In this document: in pieces, positions 57,930-64,000 of the stretch | Layout: each line of letters begins with the position of its first letter | Position numbering within the stretch: the first letter of the stretch is position 1 | DNA from: Macrotis lagotis | Taxonomy: Eukaryota > Chordata > Mammalia > Peramelemorphia > Peramelidae | Reading direction: 5' to 3' | Length of the DNA stretch: 64,000 nt | Assembly (NCBI RefSeq): GCF_037893015.1 | Contig: NC_133658.1 | Span: 142,953,822-143,017,821 of the forward strand | Position numbers and translations under genes: made by a program | Notes under the pieces: model-generated | Database searches by the model: none | Seen by the model: the letters and a program-made list of their open reading frames with translations, nothing else | What the model was told of the DNA's origin: nothing

Positions 57930-58655
57930 GAATATCTTAAACTGGAAGAATTTCAAACTCAACATCTCAAAAACAAAACTCATTTTATTTCCCCCAGCCC
58001 CTCCCCTTTTAAACTGTCAAAGGTCTATCCTCCCAGTCAAATAGATTCACAAACTGTTAGCTTACATTTCTCACACTCACCCTACATATCCAATCATTAA
58101 ATCTTATTTCTACATTCATCATATCTTTTATATACCTACCCATATCTTCATTTACATAGGCACCACCCTAGTCAAGGCCCTCATTACCTCTCTCCTGGAC
58201 ATTTGCAATAACTTTCTGGTTGGTTTCCTTGCCTCAAGTCTCTCCCCACTCCAATCCATTCTCCATTCAGCTGCTAAGGTAATTGTTCTAAAGTATAGGT
58301 CAGATCATGTCACTCCATTTATGAATGAGCTTTGGTGACTCAGGGACAAAATATATATTCTCTCTTTGGCATATAAAACCCTTCATAACCTGGTCCCTTT
58401 CTACCTTTTCTGTCTTACACTAACTCTTGTTTTGTACTCTAAAATGTCACTCAAAAAAGCCATTTCATTTTATCCATCTCTATACCTTCCCACTGGCTTT
58501 CTCCTTGCTCTGTGCTCCATTTCATCTGTCTCTGGTTTTCCTGTCTTTTGCACAAGACTTTGTCCAATCCCCACAGCTGTTAATTTTTTGAGATTACCTG
58601 TATATAATTTTCCACATTCCTAGTTATTTATATGTTATTCCTAAATTAGAAAATG
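57930..58655 (+). repeat. LINE-2 3' portion
   Basis: 'caaactcaacatctcaaaaa', 'acatatccaatcattaaatc', 'caccaccctagtcaaggccc', 'tctccccactccaatccatt' and 'cttcataacctggtcccttt' in L2 order. The terminus is missing. Confidence 0.82.
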
Positions 58656-58659
58656 AGCT

Positions 58660-58780
58660 TCTTGAAAGCTGGGCTGGAAAAATGACTTGCTCATGTTGAA
58701 ACAGAGAGTATCTTAAATAGAATTTGAACCCAAATTCCACAGATTCTAACACTCTTCCCAGTACACTATATCATGAAGAA
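58660..58780 (-). repeat. MIR-like fragment
   Basis: 'atgacttgctcatgttgaaa' and 'tagaatttgaacccaaattc'. Confidence 0.45.
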
Positions 58781-58784
58781 TAAG

Positions 58785-59087
58785 AGCTAGGAGGAACCTG
58801 AAGATTCCTTAGTGCAATCAATTCATTTGGCTTTTCCCCCCACCTGGCAAAGAAGTTTAAGGCATGAGTGCATAAGAGAGAAGAGAATATTGTCAGGACA
58901 ATGGGTCTTTCCTAGTTCTCCCAGATCATCTTTGCTTTCAGTTTCTGACTAGACATCCATCATGCCTCCTTGAAGCTAGATCCATAGTTCAAAAGGGAAC
59001 ATTCTAAAGACTCGAGAAAATCCCCAGAGACAAGGGAAATACCATTTTCTTCCAACTTTAAGTTGTGAATGAAAAGCAAGAACTGAC
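58785..59087. other. Non-repetitive intron next to the exon
   Basis: No repeat signature. This is the start of the downstream intron. Confidence 0.45.
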
Positions 59088-59088
59088 C
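59082..59088 (-). promoter_or_regulatory. ZMAT4: Splice donor of the ZMAT4 exon
   Basis: The minus strand reads GAG|GTCAGTT, with the invariant GT at 59087-59086 and a good match at +4 to +6 for U1 pairing. The GAG is codon 34 (Glu), so the intron starts between codons. Confidence 0.85.
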
Positions 59089-59189
59089 TCATAATGCGCC
59101 ACACGCTGAGATTCAGAAATCAGCTGAGCACTGCACACCTTGCAGTAACTTTCTGTAAACAAATCCGGGTCCAAATCAGGGGACTTCAT
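59088..59189 (-). CDS. ZMAT4: ZMAT4 first coding exon (N-terminal 34 codons, partial gene)
   Basis: ZMAT4 is a nuclear protein with four matrin/U1-type C2H2 zinc fingers, a type linked to binding structured nucleic acid; its cellular job is poorly defined. Seen here: on the minus strand an ATG at 59189 opens 34 codons without a stop, starting [14 protein letters not shown] and continuing [19 protein letters not shown]. This supplies Cys16, Cys19 and His32 of finger 1 (C-x2-C-x12-H); the last His must come from the next exon. A pyrimidine-rich acceptor precedes it, and GAG|GTCAGT forms a donor right after codon 34, so the exon ends in phase 0. From memory it matches the mammalian ZMAT4 N-terminus with a few conservative changes. 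ZNF346 is the nearest alternative but has a longer, different leader. It was too short for a normal ORF listing. Frame, splice sites and finger all agree. Confidence 0.93.
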
Positions 59190-59218
59190 CTGGCTAAAAT
59201 GAGACAATGGGGAATAAA
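59190..59218 (-). promoter_or_regulatory. ZMAT4: Splice acceptor of the ZMAT4 exon, with two AGs
   Basis: Reading down the minus strand, a pyrimidine-rich run ends in 'cattttag', followed by CCAG and then the ATG. The first AG (59195-59194) would start the exon at 59193 and leave a four-base leader. The second AG (59191-59190) would start it exactly at the ATG. Both choices keep the same protein. The first AG is nearer the pyrimidine tract and is the more likely site. Confidence 0.8.
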
Positions 59219-59287
59219 AAAGCAGAAATGAATCTACTGTTTTGATATTTCTATAATTCTCAAATAAGATTTTATAATCCTTATTAT

Positions 59288-59400
59288 TTAATCAATCAAT
59301 CAATAAGCATCCATTTAGCACCAATTCTATGCCAAGAGAGGTGTTAGTTGTGGGATATAGAAACACAAAGAGTTTTCATTCTAATAAGAGTAAAACTCAT
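59288..59400 (+). repeat. Fragment of the unnamed old repeat family
   Basis: 'atcaatcaatcaataagcat', 'aattctatgccaagagaggt' and 'gttttcattctaataagag' follow the shared order. Confidence 0.5.
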
Positions 59401-59404
59401 GCCC

Positions 59405-59965
59405 GTAGTTCCTAATATGTGACCTATATAGGCCCTTGGGGGATTATAAAGACTTTTATAGTAGAAGTCTGTCTCCATAAATAAACAAGGACATTTTCTA
59501 TGGGTAAAATAAATATGCTTCATTCATATAAATGCTGATATTCTTCAAAAGTATAAAGATGCTATCATATTTAATAAAATATAGAATCATTTAGAACACC
59601 ATGAGTTTCTTTGTTTTTATTATCATTATATATTTTCTTTAAAACTCAATACTGATCATATATTATGTAAGAGTTTAGAAATTTTCCTTTTTACATAGAA
59701 AAGATCTCATATTAGAAAAGATTAGGAATAATTTCCCTATTTTTTCATTACAAAAATGTGAAAATAAGTTCATGATTAAGAGAGGAAGAACTTCCAAGGT
59801 CAACCAGCTCACAACTGCAGCAGAAGAAAGAAACTGAGAAAGCTTAAGTAAGTCCCCAACAGGTCCTAAGTACCAGAGTTGAAATGTGAAATCTGAAACA
59901 TATTTGAGTCGGGAACTTGACTACCTTCAGTTTTTCTGCTCTTCTTTATGAGGGAGGGGGGGTGA
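59405..59965. other. Unassigned sequence
   Basis: AT-rich intron with no exon or named repeat. Confidence 0.4.
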
Positions 59966-59971
59966 GGTGAG

Positions 59972-60198
59972 GAAGGGCACTAGGCTAAGGAGTTTACAAA
60001 TATTATATTTACAACAACTCTGGGAGGTAGGTGTTATTAAGATCCCTATTTGATGGTTGAGGAAATTGAGACAGAGATTTTAAAAGACTTGCCTACAATC
60101 ACACAACTAGTAAATGCGTCAGGTCAGATTTGAATTCAGGTCTTTCTAACTCTAAGGCCAGTGTGTTATTGACTGTGCCATCCACCTGCCTTTTTATG
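59972..60198 (-). repeat. MIR, near full length
   Basis: 'caacaactctgggaggtagg', 'gaggaaattgagacagagat', 'gacttgcctacaatcacaca' and 'gaattcaggtctttctaact'. Confidence 0.82.
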
Positions 60199-60469
60199 CT
60201 ACCAAAGTAGGTCATAGGAATTTTTTTAATTCTCATAAAAAATACCTGTGTGTTCTGGTCCCATAAGAAACAAAAAGTCTGGTTAATTCTGCTCAAATAA
60301 ATTGAACTGAAAATCTACTGCCTCTAAGCAAAGTAAAATTAAGTCCCTAAGTTCAGTTGTTATACAGAGAGGTTGAAGGCTGAATTAGATCTGCCATTCT
60401 TTCTTAATATCATGTACCACATAGTATGCGAAGAATTTACAGTGTAGATAAATGTTCTGAACTACAGCT

Positions 60470-60502
60470 ACTCTCTCTACTACCACTACTACTGTCTCTC
60501 TC

Positions 60503-60569
<67 letters not shown>

Positions 60570-60680
60570 CCCTCTATTTTTTCCTCCCTACTACTCATGT
60601 TTCTGACCACTTTGCTCTGCTTTCTCTCCCCTCTCTCTTTCTCTTCCCAACTTTTTTCCCTCCCTCCCTCCCTCTATATC
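60470..60680 (+). repeat. (CT)n microsatellite and pyrimidine-rich flank
   Basis: About 30 CT units at 60505-60565, followed by ccct/tccc runs. The serine/leucine frame over it is an artefact. Confidence 0.95.
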
Positions 60681-60844
60681 TCAGCCAAGTTACAAAGAGC
60701 AAGTCAACATAACCCAATTTCTAATGAAAAAATTTAGTGAACTGCAAGCTCAATATGAATCAAAGGTATGAGTGAATGTCAAATACGCTTAGGCTTTATC
60801 CTGAACAAACAAGTATCCATAAAAAATAAGATTTTAATCCCACT

Positions 60845-61335
60845 GGCTTCTGCCCTAGTTAGAACCTATATGGAATGTTGTTCAATTTTTGGACTCCATG
60901 TTTTAAAAAGGAAACAGAAAGGCAAGTACAAGTTCAAAGGAAGATGAGTAGGAAGTTGAAAGAGACTCAAAACTCTATCACATTAGGAAACAGGACATGA
61001 TTAACATGGACAAGAGAAGACCTTAGAAGGTTAAGGGAAAATTATAGTAGTCTTAGAAGAATGACTGGCACATAGTAAGAACTTAACAAATTATTTTCAT
61101 TCACTAATTTAAATATTTAAAAGGTTATAATATGGAAGAGGAATTAGATTTAATCCACAAGGCATAACTAGAAGCAATGAGTAGTGGAAGTAACTAAGAG
61201 AATAGTGTATAGAAACATTTCCTCCCAATTCTAGCTGCCCTAAGGCAGAATGGGCTGCTTCAGAAAGTACTAAAAATTCCCTTTTACTGAAGGTTTTCAA
61301 ACAGAGACTAGGTGAATGTTTGTCAGAGATTTTTA
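60845..61335 (+). repeat. CR1/L3-like LINE 3' region
   Basis: 'gccctagttagaacctatat', 'gttgttcaatttttggactc', 'gaagatgagtaggaagttga', 'ggcagaatgggctgcttcag', 'ctgaaggttttcaaacagag' and 'gtgaatgtttgtcagagatt' match CR1/L3 order over nearly 500 bases. Confidence 0.78.
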
Positions 61336-61339
61336 GAGT

Positions 61340-61530
61340 TAATATGTGATTAGGTACTAAGGGATCTGGTTAACTTCTGGGATTCAAAATCTATCTTTGA
61401 TCCTTTTTCCTGAGTGACCCTAGGTAAACTAAAACCTATCAGGGGCCTCAGTTTGTTCATCTGAAAAATGACAGATTTGGATCAATTGACCTCTAAAATC
61501 CATTTCAGCTTTAAGACTCTGAGTTTATAA
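61340..61530 (+). repeat. MIR
   Basis: 'gagtgaccctaggtaaacta', 'cctcagtttgttcatctgaa' and 'gatcaattgacctctaaaat'. Confidence 0.72.
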
Positions 61531-61615
61531 TAAATATATCCAAGTTGTTTAGTTTCATGAAAGTCACATACAATTCACATATACACAAATATATGAAATG
61601 CATATCAATATACCA

Positions 61616-61616
61616 C

Positions 61617-61668
<52 letters not shown>
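61616..61668 (+). repeat. (TG)n microsatellite
   Basis: About 23 TG units flanked by TA-rich sequence. Confidence 0.95.
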
Positions 61669-61669
<1 letters not shown>

Positions 61670-61719
61670 CATATGTATATACACTGTAAATGTATAGATA
61701 TAAGCACTTAGCCTTTAAT

Positions 61720-62380
61720 TTTCAGGGGAGAAAAGAAATCATGGTCAAATGGTTTTTAGTTTTACTTTTTGCTTTTATTTTTAATTGAAGCTACTAGAGT
61801 ATAATGCAATGCAAAGAATATAAAGGGGAGACATGTTGCTTACATGCACACCTCCAATTAACCTCTTGGGCATTCTCGTCCTGAACCCCAGCCCTTTCTC
61901 CTTGACATTCTATCGCACTTTTGTATTATTCTTTTGACCCATCCTACCAGTTGACCTAATTTACTTTCATTTTCCCCTACAAGCTCCTCTTTCTTACTAC
62001 ACAACCAGCTGCTTCCCAATTTTCTGAATTCCTACAAATGGCTGCATGAACCATTGTAATGACATTGTATTAGAGACAAGGGAATTGCAGAAATGTAGAG
62101 CAGAAAGTACCTACAATCACAGAATCTCAGGAAAAGATCTTAGAGTTCATATAACAAATGTGCCACTCAATTCACAGATTAAGTGCCTCCTTAAATTCCT
62201 CTGATAATGAGCACAGACTATTTCAAACGCAGTATATTCCATACCTAGATGTTTTTAAGCATTGACAATGGTTTCTTTAGAGTGAGGTTGATTAAAGCTT
62301 AAAATAATTTATTCTTTATTCTACTCTCTGGTAGGTCATAGAATAAATCCACCCTCTCACCTCCATAATAATAGATCTTA
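61720..62380. other. Largely unique block
   Basis: 61800-62090 has balanced composition and no repeat signature. No exon with splice sites was recognised. Confidence 0.38.
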
Positions 62381-62389
62381 ATCAATAAG

Positions 62390-63230
62390 TTAATTGGTCA
62401 ACAATCATTTATTAAATTATTATTATATGCCAAGCACTGTGGTATAACACTGGAGATACAAAATGACTCACATTATATTGGGGGACACAACACAGATATT
62501 CACTAGGTACACAAAATATACATAAATTAAATGTAATCTCTGAATGGAAAGGTTCAGCAGTTAGGGGCAATGGGTAAGAGCTTCTCAAAAAAGATAACAT
62601 TTGACATCATTCAAATCCAGAAAAAAAATATAGCCTGAATGCAGACCAAAGCATACTATTTTCACTTTTTAAATTTGTTTTATATTTTTTTCTTTTTCTC
62701 ATTTTTCCCCTGTAGTTCTGATTCTTCTATCACAACAGACTAATATGGAAATGTGCTAAACATGATTGCATGTGTATAACCATTTCAGAATACTCTCTGT
62801 CCTGGGGAAGGAGGAGAAAAGTGAAGGCAACTGAAAAATGGGGAACTCAAAATGTTGAAAACTACCTTTGCATGTAATTGGGAAAAAAAGAATAAAATTA
62901 CATTTTTGAAGGGAAAAGATAGCATCTGAGCAGGGTAATGAGGGAAGCAGGGAAGCTAAGATGCAGAAGTGAGAGGAAAGAGCTTCCCAGAAACAGGATA
63001 CAAGCCCTTAAAAGCAGAGAGGTAGGAGATAGAGTGTGATGTGTGAAGAATCACAAGTAGGCAGCATAGCTGGCTTTGACAATGGATTGGGATGTGTAGG
63101 ATGAATGAGACTGAAAACTCAAGAAAAATATGGATGTTATTGGTCTTGGGAACTGGGAGTGTAAAGAGCACTAAACAATAATAGAGAAGTCAAGAAGAGG
63201 ATAAGGTCTGATGTGAAAGATAATGAATTC
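62390..63230 (+). repeat. Copy of the unnamed old repeat family with a LINE 3' end inside
   Basis: 'atgccaagcactgtggtata', 'gataacatttgacatcattc' and, after the insertion, 'atgagggaagcagggaagct' and 'agcttcccagaaacaggata' keep the family order. Confidence 0.55.
62635..62905 (+). mobile_element. Short LINE 3' end (family not named)
   Basis: 'ttctgattcttctatcacaa', 'aacatgattgcatgtgtata', 'gaactcaaaatgttgaaaac' and 'tttgcatgtaattgggaaaa', then an A-rich tail. Similar to 12575-12770. Confidence 0.65.
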
Positions 63231-63374
63231 TGTCTAGGATATGTGGAGTTTGAAATGGCCACAGAGAGTTCTACATTCATTACATTTCAGATATCTTCTT
63301 TGGAAATCATTTTGAAATTCTCTCACCATCTGGAGCAGTTCCCTTTGGACATGCAAAATATACCTTCTTTGACT

Positions 63375-63480
63375 AGAGAAGCAAATGGCAAACCACTCCA
63401 ATAATTATGCCAAGAAAATCTTTAAAAGAGGTCATGAAAAATTAGACACAATTAAAATGACTAAACAGCAACAACCACTT
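63375..63480 (+). repeat. CORE-SINE 3' tail fragment
   Basis: 'gcaaatggcaaaccactcca', 'ttatgccaagaaaatcttta' and 'ttagacacaattaaaatgac' match the tail of the 'gccaagaaaacc' SINE type. Confidence 0.75.
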
Positions 63481-63484
63481 TCTT

Positions 63485-64000
63485 TGAAGGGAGGCACAAC
63501 CATATGGTACAATCGTTAAGCACCTTTGCCATTCTCCACAAAGTTCATTATCTGGAATTCGTTATTATCTGCCTATTTCTTCAGTGTCCTGGAAGATGAT
63601 CTCTGATCTACCTAGGTCAAGAGAATTGAACAAACTTGGAGATGCTAGGTATTTTCCAACCATATCCAGTTTCAATTAATCCTCAACCATGTTTATTCAA
63701 TCCTTTCAATTCTAAAGATAGTTCTTGAAAGAAAAGTTACAAGTAAAAAAGAAATACAGTAAATATACTTTTCCTAGAATACCTTTTATTATCTTCATTA
63801 TCCAAAGAAATAGAGCTTTTCCTTCTTTGTTCTTACTCTTGCTCAGATATGATTAGAAAATATCCTTTTGTTATGCCCGACTTTTCAAAAGCCCTTCTCT
63901 CCTGAAAATGTTGGCCTTCCTGACACTATTCTTATAGGTCCATGTAACTCTTTAGTGTTCTTCATTTATATGCTACTACTTATATCCTCTGCATGTTTCA
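63485..64000. other. Unassigned intron sequence
   Basis: No exon, promoter or named repeat. Confidence 0.4.

Larger units (their letters stand above)
1..59087 (-). other. ZMAT4: ZMAT4 intron downstream of the first coding exon (runs off the window)
   Basis: After the donor at 59087 I scanned for the minus-strand exon that should complete finger 1 (a KHxxK-type motif) or carry finger 2, and found none. The intron therefore appears to exceed 59 kb. That fits the known large size of mammalian ZMAT4 but is inferred. Almost all of it is the transposon-derived sequence listed below. Confidence 0.7.
59194..64000 (-). other. ZMAT4: ZMAT4 intron upstream of the first coding exon (partial)
   Basis: The exon has a splice acceptor directly before its ATG, so at least one 5'UTR exon lies further upstream at higher coordinates. 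No CpG-rich block or promoter-like sequence is visible up to 64000, so the promoter is probably outside the window. Confidence 0.65.

Overview
This is vertebrate nuclear DNA, almost certainly from a marsupial. It is AT-rich and CpG-poor, dominated by LINEs and SINEs, and has no bacterial-style gene density. Fourteen copies of a tRNA-derived CORE-SINE were found (A-box TGGCGCAGTGG-like, B-box GGTTCAAATCC-like, then a 'cttaataattacctagctgtgtggccttgggcaag' type core and a 'ccttgcaaaaacctaaaa' tail). That SINE, plus a marsupial-type L1 and an ORF2-less HAL1-like element, points to an Australian marsupial. A dasyurid is my best guess, from memory of the WSINE/WALLSI-type families; it is not proven.

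Only one protein-coding exon can be supported. On the minus strand at 59193-59088 there is a short exon with acceptor, ATG, 34 codons and donor. It encodes the N-terminus of ZMAT4 (zinc finger matrin-type 4), including Cys-x2-Cys-x12-His of its first finger. The rest of the window is therefore read as ZMAT4 intron: 1-59087 is the intron downstream of this exon (the next exon was not found) and 59194-64000 is part of the upstream intron. No CpG island, promoter or 5'UTR exon is visible.

Layout. 0-6.4 kb: L2, a CORE-SINE, and a HAL1-like element (5'UTR, ORF1, 3'UTR, no ORF2) bracketed by a perfect 37-bp inverted repeat. 6.4-14.2 kb: MIR/CORE-SINEs, L2 and two copies of a long composite SINE. 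14.2-16 kb: mainly non-repetitive, with candidate regulatory DNA. 16-20 kb: MIRs and two L2 copies broken by SINEs. 20.2-22.3 kb: mostly unique. 22.3-27 kb: an old L1 ORF2 with 2 kb of L2 inside it. 27-41.8 kb: MIRs, L2 ends, old L1 3' ends, young SINEs, simple repeats and some unique blocks. 41.8-56.25 kb: one CR1/L3-like fragment split by about 14 kb of later DNA. That DNA is an outer L1 carrying a full-length but dead inner L1, a 5'-truncated L1 3' end, young SINEs, and a 1.2-kb purine-only array. 56.25-57 kb: unique DNA with an RFX X-box-like site. 57-64 kb: MIRs, L2, the ZMAT4 exon, a second CR1/L3-like fragment and simple repeats.

No novel defence-type or operon-type system is present. 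The interest lies in the exon and in the insertion history. All long open frames other than the exon belong to retrotransposons or low-complexity DNA. Family names for old repeats (MIR, L2, CR1/L3) rest on remembered consensus features, with boundaries good to roughly 10-50 bases.
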